Positions 36,587-45,663 are shown, numbered from the stretch's first letter. The stretch: DNA of 64,000 bases from G051903925 sp051903925 (GCF_051903925.1 NZ_CP173678.1:2604001-2668000), one strand, 5' to 3'. Made by a program: numbers and translations. Notes: generated by a model from the letters alone, not told the origin.

Positions 36587-36691
36587 TGGCGACCGGTGCG
36601 GAAGTCCGGGTGGCCAAGGCCGCGGTACGCGCAAAGGCAGTGGCCGACGGCTGACCTGTTGCACTGGTGAAGCGTGCTCCTGTCCTCTCGC

Positions 36692-36720
36692 TTGACAGGG
36701 TCGCGGTTCGCTGTGCATTG
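36692..36720 (+). promoter_or_regulatory. fabD promoter candidate
   Basis: TTGACA at 36692-36697 is a perfect -35. The best -10 is weak (TGCATT at 36714-36719, 16-base spacer). The start would then fall within a few bases of the fabD ATG, leaving nearly no leader and no ribosome-binding site. Confidence 0.4.
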
Positions 36721-36730
36721 CTCCCGCCGC

Positions 36731-37669
36731 ATGACACGCGCCTTTGTCTTCCCCGGTCAGGGGTCCCAGGTGGTCGGCATGGGCCGCGCCCTGGCGGACG
36801 CATTCCCTTCCGCTCGCGCCGTCTTCGAGGAAGTCGACGACGCCTTGGGCGAGCATCTTTCGCGCCTCATCTTCGAGGGGCCTGAAGACGAGCTCAAGCT
36901 GACCCAGAACACGCAGCCCGCGCTGATGACGGTCAGCCTGGCGGCGGCGCGCGCCATCGAATCGGAATCGGGCAAGTCACTGGCCGACCTGGGCAGCTTC
37001 GTTGCCGGGCATTCGCTGGGCGAATATTCGGCGCTGGCCGCCGCCCGCGCTTTGCCGCTGGCCGAGACGGCGCGCCTGCTGCGCATCCGCGGCCTGGCGA
37101 TGCAGAAGGCGGTGCCGGTGGGCGAGGGGGCCATGGCCGCCGTGCTGGGCCTGGACCTGGACGTGGTCGAGGAGATCACGAAGGAGGCAGCGGAGGGCGA
37201 GATCGTCCAGCCGGCCAACGACAATGGCGCGGGCCAGGTCGTGATCAGCGGGGCCAAGGCGGCGGTCGAGCGCGCCACCGCCCTGGTCAAGGCACGCGGC
37301 AAGAAGTCGATGCCGCTGCCGGTTTCTGCGCCGTTCCATTGCAAGCTGATGCAGCCGGCGGCCGATGCCATGGCGGAAGCCCTGGAGAAGGTGGTGCTGG
37401 CGCCGCCGACGCTTCCGCTGATCGCCAACGTCACCGCGACGCCGACCAGCGATCCCGAGACCATCCGCCGCCAGCTGGTGGAGCAGGTGACGGGCCTGGT
37501 GCGCTGGCGCGAGACGGTGGAATTCCTGGCCGCGCGCGAAATCGCGACCCAGGTCGAGGTCGGCGCCGGCAAGGTGCTGGCCGGCATCGCCAAGCGCATC
37601 GCGAAGGACATGGCCCTGGTCGGCGTCGGCACGCCGCAGGACCTCGAAGCCTTCCTCAAGACGCTTTAG
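36731..37669 (+). CDS. fabD: Malonyl-CoA:ACP transacylase
   Basis: FabD of 312 residues; it loads malonyl groups onto ACP for fatty-acid synthesis. The N-terminus is TRAFVFPGQGSQ; the nucleophile S95 is in GHSLGEYSALAA and the histidine H203 in SAPFHCKLM. The ATG at 36731 fixes the conserved N-terminus, although no Shine-Dalgarno is visible; an upstream ATG at 36674 would precede the likely promoter. It leads fabD-fabG-acpP-fabF-mltG. Confidence 0.96.
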   Translation: MTRAFVFPGQGSQVVGMGRALADAFPSARAVFEEVDDALGEHLSRLIFEGPEDELKLTQNTQPALMTVSLAAARAIESESGKSLADLGSFVAGHSLGEYSALAAARALPLAETARLLRIRGLAMQKAVPVGEGAMAAVLGLDLDVVEEITKEAAEGEIVQPANDNGAGQVVISGAKAAVERATALVKARGKKSMPLPVSAPFHCKLMQPAADAMAEALEKVVLAPPTLPLIANVTATPTSDPETIRRQLVEQVTGLVRWRETVEFLAAREIATQVEVGAGKVLAGIAKRIAKDMALVGVGTPQDLEAFLKTL

Positions 37670-37681
37670 GGAGTGGTGCCG

Positions 37682-38419
37682 ATGTTCGACCTTTCGGGGC
37701 GCAAGGCCCTGGTCACCGGCGCATCCGGTGGCATTGGCGGGGCGATCGCGCGTGCGCTGCATGCGCAGGGGGCCGTGGTGGGCCTGGCCGGCCGCAAGGC
37801 GGACGCGCTGGAGGCCCTGGCTGCCGAGCTTGGCGAGCGGGCCCACGTCCTGGTCGGCGACCTGGGTGCTGCCGGCGGGGCCGAGGCCCTGGCGACAGCG
37901 GCCGAGAAGGCGCTGGGGCAGGTCGACATCCTGGTGAACAATGCCGGCCTGACCCGCGATGGCTTGGCCGTGCGCATGAAGGACGAGGACTTCGACGAGG
38001 TCATCGCCGTCAACCTGGGCGCGTCGTTCAAGCTGGCGCGGGGCGTGCTGCGGGGCATGATGAAGCGCCGGCATGGCCGCATCATCTCCATCACCTCTGT
38101 CGTCGGCTGGGTCGGCAATCCCGGCCAGGCGAACTATGTTGCGTCCAAGGCGGGCCTGACCGGCCTGACCAAGTCGCTGGCGGCGGAAGTCGCCAGCCGG
38201 GGCATTACCGTCAATTGCGTGGCGCCGGGCTTCATCGCGACGGCGATGACGGACGTCCTGGACGACGCACGCAAGAGCGCCCTGACCGAGCGGATTCCCG
38301 CCGGTCGCATGGGTGATTCAAAGGATATCGCAGGTGCGGTCGTCTACCTCGCCAGCGACGAAGCCAGCTACGTGACCGGGCAGACCGTTCACGTGAATGG
38401 CGGCATGGCGATGATCTGA
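37682..38419 (+). CDS. fabG: 3-oxoacyl-ACP reductase FabG
   Basis: FabG of 245 residues, the NADPH-dependent reductase of the fatty-acid elongation cycle. TGASGGIG is near residue 12-19, NNAGLTRDGL follows, and the catalytic set includes Y152 and K156 in YVASK. The end VTGQTVHVNGGMAMI is typical of true FabG. AGGGAGTGG precedes the ATG at 37682; a GTG at 37673 is possible. It follows fabD by 12 bases. Confidence 0.96.
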   Translation: MFDLSGRKALVTGASGGIGGAIARALHAQGAVVGLAGRKADALEALAAELGERAHVLVGDLGAAGGAEALATAAEKALGQVDILVNNAGLTRDGLAVRMKDEDFDEVIAVNLGASFKLARGVLRGMMKRRHGRIISITSVVGWVGNPGQANYVASKAGLTGLTKSLAAEVASRGITVNCVAPGFIATAMTDVLDDARKSALTERIPAGRMGDSKDIAGAVVYLASDEASYVTGQTVHVNGGMAMI

Positions 38420-38532
38420 AGCGTCCGACTCTTTTGGGCTGCACTGGAACAGCGTCCTGAATCGTGATACAGCCGCGTCTGCTGCGTCGCGAAAACGGGG
38501 CCTCTTGCAGTACAGATCCCGCGCTTCAGCGT

Positions 38533-38538
38533 CATAAT
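38533..38538 (+). promoter_or_regulatory. Possible -10 box of acpP
   Basis: CATAAT, 39 bases before the acpP ATG, matches the -10 consensus at five of six positions. No clear -35 is at the right distance. A separate strong acpP promoter would be expected, since ACP is very abundant. Confidence 0.35.
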
Positions 38539-38576
38539 ACGCGACCACTAGGGCCAGCTACTTTGAGGGGCAAACG

Positions 38577-38813
38577 ATGAGCGACATTGCTGACCGGGTT
38601 AAGAAGATCGTTGTGGAGCACCTTGGCGTCGACGAGGACAAGGTCGTCGAGAGCGCCAGCTTCATCGACGACCTGGGGGCGGACAGCCTCGACACGGTCG
38701 AACTCGTGATGGCGTTCGAGGAGGAGTTCGGGTGCGAGATCCCGGACGACGCGGCGGAGAAGATCCTGACCGTCAAGGACGCCATCGAATACATCAAGGA
38801 ACATCAGGCCTGA
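38577..38813 (+). CDS. acpP: Acyl carrier protein
   Basis: ACP of 78 residues; acidic, with the 4'-phosphopantetheine site S37 in LGADSLDTVELVMAFEEEF. It carries acyl chains as thioesters. The length is standard, and the start ATG follows GGGGCAAACG. It lies between fabG and fabF in the expected order. Confidence 0.98.
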   Translation: MSDIADRVKKIVVEHLGVDEDKVVESASFIDDLGADSLDTVELVMAFEEEFGCEIPDDAAEKILTVKDAIEYIKEHQA

Positions 38814-38818
38814 GCACT

Positions 38819-40084
38819 ATGCGCAGGGTTGTCGTCACCGGCTTGGGCCTTGTCACCCCGCTTGGCAGCGGGGTCGACACCACGTGGCAGCGCCTGATTG
38901 CGGGGCAATCGGGTGCTGGCCGCATTACCCGCGTTGCGGTCGACGACCTGCCGGTCAAGATCGCCTGTGAAGTCCCCCTGGGCGACGGCACGGACGGCAC
39001 GTTCAATGCCGACCAGTGGATGGAGCCCAAGGAGCAGCGCAAGGTCGACGACTTCATCATCTATGGCATCGCGGCCGCCCAGCAGGCGGTCGAGGATGCC
39101 GGCTGGACCGCGCCCTCGGAGGAGGAGCGCCTGCGGACCGGCGTGATGATCGGCTCCGGCATTGGCGGTCTTCCGGGAATCGAGGAAGCCTCGCTCCTGC
39201 TGGCGGAGAAGGGGCCGCGGCGCATCAGCCCGTTCTTCATCCCCGGCCGGCTGATCAACCTGGTGTCCGGGCACGTCTCGATCCGCTACGGCTTCAAGGG
39301 ACCGAACCACGCACCGGTCACGGCCTGTGCCACGGGCGCGCACGCGATCGGCGATGCGGCCCGGCTGATCGCCTTCGACGATGCCGACGTTATGGTGGCT
39401 GGCGGTGCGGAAGCCGCCATCTGCCGCATCGGCCTGGCGGGCTTTGCCGCGGCGCGGGCGCTCTCGACCGGTTACAACGACGAGCCGACCAAGGGGTCGC
39501 GCCCCTGGGACAAGGACCGCGATGGTTTCGTCATGGGCGAGGGCTCCGGCATCGTCGTGCTCGAGGAGTACGAGCATGCCAAGCGGCGCGGCGCCAAGAT
39601 CTATGCCGAGGTGATCGGCTATGGACTGTCGGGCGACGCCTATCACATCACGTCCCCGTCCGAGAACGGCGATGGCGCCTTCCGGGCGATGACGGCGGCG
39701 CTGAAGCGTGCGCAGATCGAGACCAGCGCCATCGACTATGTCAATGCGCATGGCACCTCGACCCCGCTGGGCGACGAGATCGAATTCGGCGCGGTGAAGC
39801 GCTTCCTGGGCAATGCCGCGGGCCGCGTTGCCATGTCGTCGACCAAGTCGGCGATCGGCCACCTGCTGGGCGCCGCCGGAAGCGTGGAGGCCATCTTCTC
39901 CATCCTGGCGATTCGCGACGGCGTGGCGCCGCCCACGCTGAACCTGGACAACCCCTCCGAAAGCTGCACGGGCATCGACCTGGTGCCGCACCAGGCGCAG
40001 CAGCGGCAGATCGACATCGCGATGTCGAACGCGTTCGGCTTTGGCGGCACCAACGCCACGCTGATCCTGCGCCGCGTAGCCTGA
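38819..40084 (+). CDS. fabF: 3-oxoacyl-ACP synthase II (FabF)
   Basis: Beta-ketoacyl-ACP synthase of 421 residues, the chain-elongating condensing enzyme. The catalytic C170 is in TACATGAHA, and the histidines lie in NAHGTSTPLGD and KSAIGHLLGAAG. The C-terminus NAFGFGGTNATLILRR is typical. The ATG at 38819 is five bases after the acpP stop, indicating translational closeness. It begins MRRVVVTGLGLVTPLG. Confidence 0.97.
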   Translation: MRRVVVTGLGLVTPLGSGVDTTWQRLIAGQSGAGRITRVAVDDLPVKIACEVPLGDGTDGTFNADQWMEPKEQRKVDDFIIYGIAAAQQAVEDAGWTAPSEEERLRTGVMIGSGIGGLPGIEEASLLLAEKGPRRISPFFIPGRLINLVSGHVSIRYGFKGPNHAPVTACATGAHAIGDAARLIAFDDADVMVAGGAEAAICRIGLAGFAAARALSTGYNDEPTKGSRPWDKDRDGFVMGEGSGIVVLEEYEHAKRRGAKIYAEVIGYGLSGDAYHITSPSENGDGAFRAMTAALKRAQIETSAIDYVNAHGTSTPLGDEIEFGAVKRFLGNAAGRVAMSSTKSAIGHLLGAAGSVEAIFSILAIRDGVAPPTLNLDNPSESCTGIDLVPHQAQQRQIDIAMSNAFGFGGTNATLILRRVA

Positions 40085-40094
40085 GGCGGCGGCC

Positions 40095-41072
40095 ATGCGC
40101 CGCCTTCTGGCTGTCCTGCTCCTGCTCGTCCTGCTGGCGGGCGGGGGCGTTGCCTGGCTTGCCCAGCACTGGTCGGCACCCGGGCCGGCGGCCGGCGACA
40201 CCACGCTGGTGATCGAGCGGGGCCTGGGCTCGGAGCAGATCGCGGCCCGTCTGGAGCAGGCGGGCGTCATCGATTCGGCTCTAGTGTTCCTGGCCGTCAG
40301 CACCGCGATCGGCGGTCGGGGTTTCCAGGCCGGAGAATACGTCGTCCCGGCTCGGGCGACGATGGCCGAGATCGCCTGGATGATGCGGCAGGGCATGACC
40401 CTGGTGCGGCGCCTGACGGTGCCGGAAGGGCTGACGAGCGTCGAGGTGATCGCCCTGCTGGCGGCTGAGCCGCACCTGGACGGCGACGTCCCGGCGCCCC
40501 CGCCGGAAGGGGCCATCCTGCCCGAAACCTATCACTTCGCACATGGCGACAGGCGCAGCGCCGTGCTGGATCGCATGCTGGCCGCGCGGCGCCAGGTCCT
40601 GGCCGAACTGTGGCAGGGGCGGGCCCCCAACCTGCCGCTGGCGACGCCGGAGGAGGCGCTGGTCCTGGCCTCCATCGTGGAGAAGGAAACGGGCGTCGCG
40701 GCGGAGCGCGCGCGGGTGGCCGGCGTGTTCATCAATCGCCTGCGCCTGGGGATGCCGCTGCAGTCGGATCCGACCGTCGCCTATGGCATCACGCAGGGGC
40801 AGCGTCCGCTGGGTCGCCCGCTGACGACGGCCGACCTACAGGCGCCCACCGCCTACAACACGTACACGATCAAGGCCCTGCCGCCGGCGCCGATCGCCAA
40901 TCCGGGACGTGCGGCGATCGCCGCGACGCTGCAGCCGGAAGCGACCCAGGACCTCTACTTCGTGGCCGATGGCACGGGAGGCCACGCCTTTGCCCGGACC
41001 CTGCCGGAGCACAATGCCAATGTCCGGGCCTGGCGCCGGATCGAGCAGCAGCGCAGCCAAACCGTCCCCTGA
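40095..41072 (+). CDS. mltG: Endolytic transglycosylase MltG
   Basis: MltG (YceG-like) of 325 residues. A single N-terminal membrane helix, LLAVLLLLVLLAGGGVAWLA, anchors it; the LysM-like region follows and the catalytic glutamate is E198 in SIVEKETGV. It cuts nascent glycan strands to end peptidoglycan polymerisation. It starts ten bases after fabF, as in many alphaproteobacteria, and may be the last gene of the fab transcript. It converges with oxyR. Confidence 0.94.
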   Translation: MRRLLAVLLLLVLLAGGGVAWLAQHWSAPGPAAGDTTLVIERGLGSEQIAARLEQAGVIDSALVFLAVSTAIGGRGFQAGEYVVPARATMAEIAWMMRQGMTLVRRLTVPEGLTSVEVIALLAAEPHLDGDVPAPPPEGAILPETYHFAHGDRRSAVLDRMLAARRQVLAELWQGRAPNLPLATPEEALVLASIVEKETGVAAERARVAGVFINRLRLGMPLQSDPTVAYGITQGQRPLGRPLTTADLQAPTAYNTYTIKALPPAPIANPGRAAIAATLQPEATQDLYFVADGTGGHAFARTLPEHNANVRAWRRIEQQRSQTVP

Positions 41073-41116
41073 CTGGGACTCGCTCCTGACAGGGAACCGC
41101 CCGAGCCGACCTGCCC

Positions 41117-42022
41117 TCACGCCGTGCCGGCGGGCGCGGGCGCCGTCATCGTGCCGCGGACCAGGCGCGCCAGGGCGCGCTGGTCGTCCGCCCGGGGCGA
41201 GGTGCCGCGCCAGGCCAGGCCAATGGTCCGGCTGGCCTGCGTGCCGGCGGGACGGCACAACTCCACCCGCGGGTCGGCCATGGCCTCCGCAGCCAGCGCG
41301 GGGACGAGCGTGACACCCAGGCCGGCCGCCACAAGCTGGACCAGCGTGGCAAGACTGGTGGCGCCATAGCTGGACAGGGTGCCGGGGCGCACCTGTCCGC
41401 AGACGGCCAGGGCCTGGTCGCGCAGGCAATGCCCTTCCTCCAGCAGCAGCAACTCCCCTGCGGCAAGCTCGGCCAGCGACAATTGCGGCGCCGCACCCCG
41501 CGTGGCCCGCGGCCGCGCGATCAGGAAGGGATCGTCGAACAATGCTTCCGTCACCAGATCGGGCGCATCCAGCGGGAGGGCGGCGATGACGGCGTCCAGC
41601 CGACCATCGGCAAGCTCCGCCAGCAGCGTCGCAGTCACGGATTCGCGCAGGCGGAGGTCCAGATACGGATGCTGGGCGCGCAGGGTGGGCAGCAGGCGCG
41701 GCAGCAGGAACGGCGCCACCGAGGGAATGATTCCCAGCGCATAGGGGCCCGCCAGCACGCCCTGCCGGCGTCCGGCCAGCGCCTCGATGTCATGGACACC
41801 GGCCAGCACGGTGCGGGCACGGGCCGCGATCTCTGTCCCGGCATCGGTCAGCATCGTGGCGTTGCGTGCGCGCTCCACCAGGACCAGGCCCAGCTCCGCC
41901 TCCAGCTCCCGGATCTGCATCGACAGGGCCGGCTGGGAGACGTGGCAGGCCTCGGCCGCACGCCCGAAATGGCCATGGTCGTCGAGTGCAACCAGGTAGC
42001 GAAGCTGTCTCAAAGTCGGCAT
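41117..42022 (-). CDS. oxyR: Hydrogen-peroxide sensor OxyR (LysR family)
   Basis: LysR-type regulator of 301 residues. The DNA-binding helix-turn-helix is in FGRAAEACHVSQPALSMQIRELE. The redox cysteines are C199 and C208 in EEGHCLRDQALAVCG, the same numbering as E. coli OxyR, so it should form a disulfide in the presence of H2O2. It is divergent from katG with a 102-base gap and is its probable activator. Confidence 0.95.
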   Translation of the reverse strand: MPTLRQLRYLVALDDHGHFGRAAEACHVSQPALSMQIRELEAELGLVLVERARNATMLTDAGTEIAARARTVLAGVHDIEALAGRRQGVLAGPYALGIIPSVAPFLLPRLLPTLRAQHPYLDLRLRESVTATLLAELADGRLDAVIAALPLDAPDLVTEALFDDPFLIARPRATRGAAPQLSLAELAAGELLLLEEGHCLRDQALAVCGQVRPGTLSSYGATSLATLVQLVAAGLGVTLVPALAAEAMADPRVELCRPAGTQASRTIGLAWRGTSPRADDQRALARLVRGTMTAPAPAGTA

Positions 42023-42124
42023 GGAGATAAGCTATGCTGATCGTGATGGGGAAGGGAACTGATTGGACCGGGGCGCGCCGCCAGGGCGATCCTGGGGTCC
42101 AGCCATCTGGAGGAGGGCCCAGAC

Positions 42125-44347
42125 ATGACCGATAGCGCATCGACCCCGGACGCGGCCCCGGCCGCGGGTAAGTGTCCGTTCAACCACACGGCCAGCGGCG
42201 GCACCACGAACCGCGACTGGTGGCCGAACCAGCTGAACCTGAAGATCCTCCGGCAGAATTCGGCGCTGTCCGATCCGATGGATCCGGACTTCGACTATGC
42301 CGAAGCCTTCAGGAGCCTGGACCTGGCGGCGGTCAAGGCCGACCTGAAGGCGCTGATGACCGATTCGCAGGACTGGTGGCCCGCCGATTTTGGCCATTAT
42401 GGGCCGCTGTTCATCCGCATGGCGTGGCACAGCGCGGGCACCTATCGCACGGGCGACGGGCGCGGCGGCGCGGGTGCCGGCCAGCAGCGCTTCGCGCCCC
42501 TGAATTCGTGGCCCGACAATGTCAGCCTGGACAAGGCGCGGCGCCTGCTGTGGCCGATCAAGCAGAAGTACGGGCGGCACATTTCCTGGGCCGACCTGAT
42601 GATTCTGGCCGGCAATGTCGCGCTGGAGTCGATGGGCTTCAAGACGTTCGGCTTTGCCGGCGGCCGGCCCGACGTGTGGGAGCCGGAGGAGAACGTCTAC
42701 TGGGGGGCCGAGAAGACCTGGCTGGCGGACGAACGCTACTCGGGCGACCGCGACCTTGAGAACCCGCTGGCCGCGGTGCAGATGGGCCTGATCTACGTGA
42801 ACCCGGAAGGACCAAACGGCAACCCGGACCCGGTCGCCGCTGCGCGCGACATCCGCGAAACCTTCGCACGCATGGCGATGAACGACGAGGAGACGGTCGC
42901 GCTGATCGCCGGCGGCCACACCTTCGGCAAGACCCATGGCGCCGGCCCCGCGACCCATGTCGGGCCGGAGCCGGAGGCGGCCGGCATCGCCGACCAGGGC
43001 TTTGGCTGGAACAGCACCTATGGCACGGGGCGGGGGGCCGACACGATCACCAGTGGGCTGGAGGTGATCTGGACCAGTTCGCCCACGCAGTGGAGCAACA
43101 ATTTCTTCTGGAACCTGTTCGGCTATGAATGGGAGCTGACCAAGAGCCCGGCCGGCGCCCACCAGTGGACGCCAAAGGGCGGCGCCGGCGCCAATACGGT
43201 GCCCGATCCGTTCGATCCGGAGAAGCGTCGGGCCCCGTCCATGCTGACGACGGATCTGGCCCTGCGCTTCGATCCCGAATACGAGAAGATCTCGCGCCGG
43301 TTCCTGCAGCATCCGGACCAGTTCGCCGACGCCTTCGCCCGCGCCTGGTTCAAGCTGACCCATCGCGACATGGGTCCGCGCGCCCGCTATCTGGGGCCGG
43401 AGGTGCCGGCGGAGGAGCTGATCTGGCAGGACCCGATTCCCGCCGTCGACCACCCGCTGGTCGACGAGCAGGACGTGGCCGCGCTCAAGGCCAAGGTGCT
43501 CGCCTCTGGCCTGTCGGTGGCGCAGCTCGTGGCGACGGCCTGGGCCTCGGCCTCGACCTTCCGCGGCTCGGACAAGCGGGGCGGCGCCAATGGCGCGCGC
43601 ATCCGCCTAACGCCGCAGAAGGATTGGGCCGTGAACCAGCCTGAGCAGCTGGCGCACGTGCTCTCTGTGCTGGAAGGCATCCAGGCGGACTTCAACGCTG
43701 GGCAGACGGGGGCCAAGCGCATCTCGCTCGCCGACCTGATCGTGCTGGCCGGTTCGGCCGCGGTCGAGAAGGCGGCGGCCAATGCCGGTCACCACGTCAC
43801 GGTGCCGTTTTCCCCCGGCCGGGGTGACGCCACCCAGGAACAGACGGACGTCGAATCCTTCGCCGTGCTGGAGCCGGTGGCCGATGGCTTCCGCAACTAC
43901 CTGAAGGGCCGTTTCAGCATCCCGGCCGAGGCGATGCTGATCGACAAGGCCCAGCTGCTGACGTTGACCGCGCCGGAAATGACGGTGCTGGTCGGTGGCT
44001 TGCGCGTGCTGGGCGCCAATGCGGGCGGCGTTCAGCATGGCGTCTTCACCAAGCGGCCGGAGGCGTTGAGCAACGACTTCTTCGTCAACCTGCTCGACAT
44101 GGGCACCGCATGGACGGCGACCGGCGCGGACGAGGCGGAGTTCACCGGCCGCTGCCGCAGGACGGGGGAGCCGAAGTGGACGGCGACGCGCGTCGACCTG
44201 ATCTTCGGCTCCAACTCCGAACTGCGCGCGGTGGCGGAGGTCTATGGCAGTGCCGATGCGGACGCGAAGTTCGTCCGTGACTTCGTCGCCGCCTGGACCA
44301 AGGTGATGGACGCCGACCGCTACGACCTGGTGCACGCCACGGCGTAG
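42125..44347 (+). CDS. katG: Catalase-peroxidase KatG
   Basis: Bifunctional haem catalase-peroxidase of 740 residues, full length with two peroxidase-like halves. The distal haem site is R98, W101, H102 in RMAWHSAGTY, and the Trp-Tyr-Met adduct would be W101, Y224 in YVNPEGP and M250 in FARMAMND. The proximal His is in AGGHTFGKTHG. It removes H2O2. GGAGGAG lies before the ATG at 42125. Regulation by the divergent oxyR is expected. Confidence 0.98.
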   Translation: MTDSASTPDAAPAAGKCPFNHTASGGTTNRDWWPNQLNLKILRQNSALSDPMDPDFDYAEAFRSLDLAAVKADLKALMTDSQDWWPADFGHYGPLFIRMAWHSAGTYRTGDGRGGAGAGQQRFAPLNSWPDNVSLDKARRLLWPIKQKYGRHISWADLMILAGNVALESMGFKTFGFAGGRPDVWEPEENVYWGAEKTWLADERYSGDRDLENPLAAVQMGLIYVNPEGPNGNPDPVAAARDIRETFARMAMNDEETVALIAGGHTFGKTHGAGPATHVGPEPEAAGIADQGFGWNSTYGTGRGADTITSGLEVIWTSSPTQWSNNFFWNLFGYEWELTKSPAGAHQWTPKGGAGANTVPDPFDPEKRRAPSMLTTDLALRFDPEYEKISRRFLQHPDQFADAFARAWFKLTHRDMGPRARYLGPEVPAEELIWQDPIPAVDHPLVDEQDVAALKAKVLASGLSVAQLVATAWASASTFRGSDKRGGANGARIRLTPQKDWAVNQPEQLAHVLSVLEGIQADFNAGQTGAKRISLADLIVLAGSAAVEKAAANAGHHVTVPFSPGRGDATQEQTDVESFAVLEPVADGFRNYLKGRFSIPAEAMLIDKAQLLTLTAPEMTVLVGGLRVLGANAGGVQHGVFTKRPEALSNDFFVNLLDMGTAWTATGADEAEFTGRCRRTGEPKWTATRVDLIFGSNSELRAVAEVYGSADADAKFVRDFVAAWTKVMDADRYDLVHATA

Positions 44348-44355
44348 CACCACGG

Positions 44356-44395
44356 GGCCCAAGGGGTGGGTGCAGCGACGCTCACCCCTTGGGCC
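44356..44395 (+). terminator. katG terminator hairpin
   Basis: GGCCCAAGGGGTG (44356-44368) and CACCCCTTGGGCC (44383-44395) form a perfect 13-pair stem with a 14-base loop starting eight bases after the katG stop. No T-tract follows, so it may work as a strong hairpin or RNA end protector. Confidence 0.6.
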
Positions 44396-44430
44396 GCCTG
44401 CCCGGGTTCGTATTTGCGGGGAGGGGGCCC

Positions 44431-44826
44431 ATGACGGTCGAGCTCTGGTGCCTGTTCGGGGCCATGATCCTGGGCCTGGTCCACCTGTCGGCGGCGTCCT
44501 TCGCGTTCAAGGCGCAGGTCGGCAACCGCTATACCGTGGGGCCACGGGACGAGGACCTGCGCCCCAGCGGTATCGCCGGCCGGCTGAGCCGGGCGCAGGC
44601 CAACTTCATGGAGACGTTCCCGTTCTTCGCCGCGTCCGTGCTGATGCTGGCGGTGCTCGACGGCTTTGGCACGCTGAGCCTGTGGGGGAGCGTGATCTAC
44701 ATGGCGGGGCGCGTGATGTTCCTGCCGCTTTATGCCGCCGGTGTCGTGTGGTTGCGCACCTTCTCGTGGAACATCGCGACCCTGGGCCTGGCCATGGTCC
44801 TGGCGCAAATCGCGGTGGTTGGCTGA
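44431..44826 (+). CDS. MAPEG family membrane protein
   Basis: Small integral membrane protein of 131 residues with four hydrophobic segments, beginning LWCLFGAMILGLVHLSAASF. The MAPEG block QANFMETFPFFAASVLML is clear. The family covers glutathione S-transferase-like eicosanoid enzymes; bacterial members are mostly uncharacterised. The ATG at 44431 is preceded by GGGGAGGGGG. It is upstream of the SRPBCC/ArsR pair, with a 67-base gap holding the GTTGCG array. Confidence 0.86.
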   Translation: MTVELWCLFGAMILGLVHLSAASFAFKAQVGNRYTVGPRDEDLRPSGIAGRLSRAQANFMETFPFFAASVLMLAVLDGFGTLSLWGSVIYMAGRVMFLPLYAAGVVWLRTFSWNIATLGLAMVLAQIAVVG

Positions 44827-44828
44827 AG

Positions 44829-44891
44829 CGCAACAAAATGGTTGCGAATTCGGACCCTTGTTGCGATCTTTCGCGCAACCAGGAGGTTGCG
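44829..44891 (+). promoter_or_regulatory. Array of GTTGCG half-sites upstream of SRPBCC/ArsR
   Basis: Five half-sites in 63 bases: CGCAAC (44829-44834), six bases, GTTGCG (44841-44846); then GTTGCG (44860-44865), eight bases, CGCAAC (44874-44879); then GTTGCG (44886-44891), which overlaps the region of the ribosome-binding site. Two are inverted pairs. This looks like an operator array for the ArsR-family protein encoded two genes downstream. Confidence 0.55.
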
Positions 44892-44893
44892 CA

Positions 44894-45343
44894 ATGACGG
44901 ATCGCATCGTGAAGGTCGTCGAATTGAAGGCGCCGATTGCCAGGGTCTGGCGCGCCATTGGCGATCATGTGGCATTCGGGACCTGGTTCCGGGTGAAGCT
45001 GGACCAGCCCTTTGTCGCTGGAGAGCGTTCGACCGGGCATATGACCTATCCGGGCTACGAACACATGCCCTGGCTGGCCACGGTCGAGGCGGTGGAGCCG
45101 GAGCGGCGGCTCGCCTTTCGCTGGCATGATTTCGATGAGAATTCGGCACTGCCGCCGGATGAGCAGCCGACGACGCGCGTGGAATTCCGGCTGGAGCCGC
45201 TGGGCGATGGCGGCACACGCCTGACCATCACCGAAAGCGGCTTCGACGCCATTCCCGATCCCCGCCGGCTGGAGGCGTTGCGCAGCAATACGCAGGGGTG
45301 GGACATCCAGGCGCAGAACATCGCCGCTTTCGTGGAGGGCTGA
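44894..45343 (+). CDS. SRPBCC (AHSA1-like) domain protein
   Basis: START/Bet v1-like domain protein of 149 residues; the fold's signature is seen in VELKAPIARVWRAIGDHVAFGTWF and LTITESGFDAI. Members bind hydrophobic ligands or cofactors, and small ones paired with ArsR regulators are common. The ATG at 44894 follows AGGAGG. The ArsR gene starts one base after its stop, so both form an operon, most likely under ArsR control. Confidence 0.85.
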   Translation: MTDRIVKVVELKAPIARVWRAIGDHVAFGTWFRVKLDQPFVAGERSTGHMTYPGYEHMPWLATVEAVEPERRLAFRWHDFDENSALPPDEQPTTRVEFRLEPLGDGGTRLTITESGFDAIPDPRRLEALRSNTQGWDIQAQNIAAFVEG

Positions 45344-45344
45344 C

Positions 45345-45662
45345 ATGGCGGCGGTCGAGCCGGCGGCGGTGTTCGCAGCCCTGGGCGACGGCACGCGCCT
45401 GGCCCTGCTGAAGCGCCTGAGCGGGGGAGAGGCGCACTCGATCTCCCACCTCTCGGGCGAGACGCACCTGACGCGGCAGGCCGTCACCAAGCACCTTCAG
45501 GTCATGGAGCGCGCCGGCCTGGTGCGCAGCATCCGCGTCGGGCGCGAGGCCCGCTATGCCTACGCGCCCGACGCCGTGGCGGTGGCGCGGACCTGGCTGG
45601 ACACCGTCTCTGCCCAGTGGGACGACGCCATCGGCCGGCTGCGCGCGTTCGTCGAGGACTAG
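45345..45662 (+). CDS. ArsR family transcriptional regulator
   Basis: Winged-helix repressor of 105 residues with FAALGDGTRLALLKRL and HLTRQAVTKHLQVMERAGLV. It has no cysteine, so no metal-sensing ArsR site of the classical CVC type is present; another signal is likely. It is paired with the SRPBCC gene and probably binds the GTTGCG array upstream of it. Its stop lies two bases from the convergent end of the ABC permease gene. Confidence 0.88.
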   Translation: MAAVEPAAVFAALGDGTRLALLKRLSGGEAHSISHLSGETHLTRQAVTKHLQVMERAGLVRSIRVGREARYAYAPDAVAVARTWLDTVSAQWDDAIGRLRAFVED

Positions 45663-45663
45663 G

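Noticed and set aside
42023..42124. OxyR binding site between oxyR and katG
   Set aside because: OxyR control is expected, but I could not find a convincing ATAG-N7-CTAT pattern, so no site is listed.
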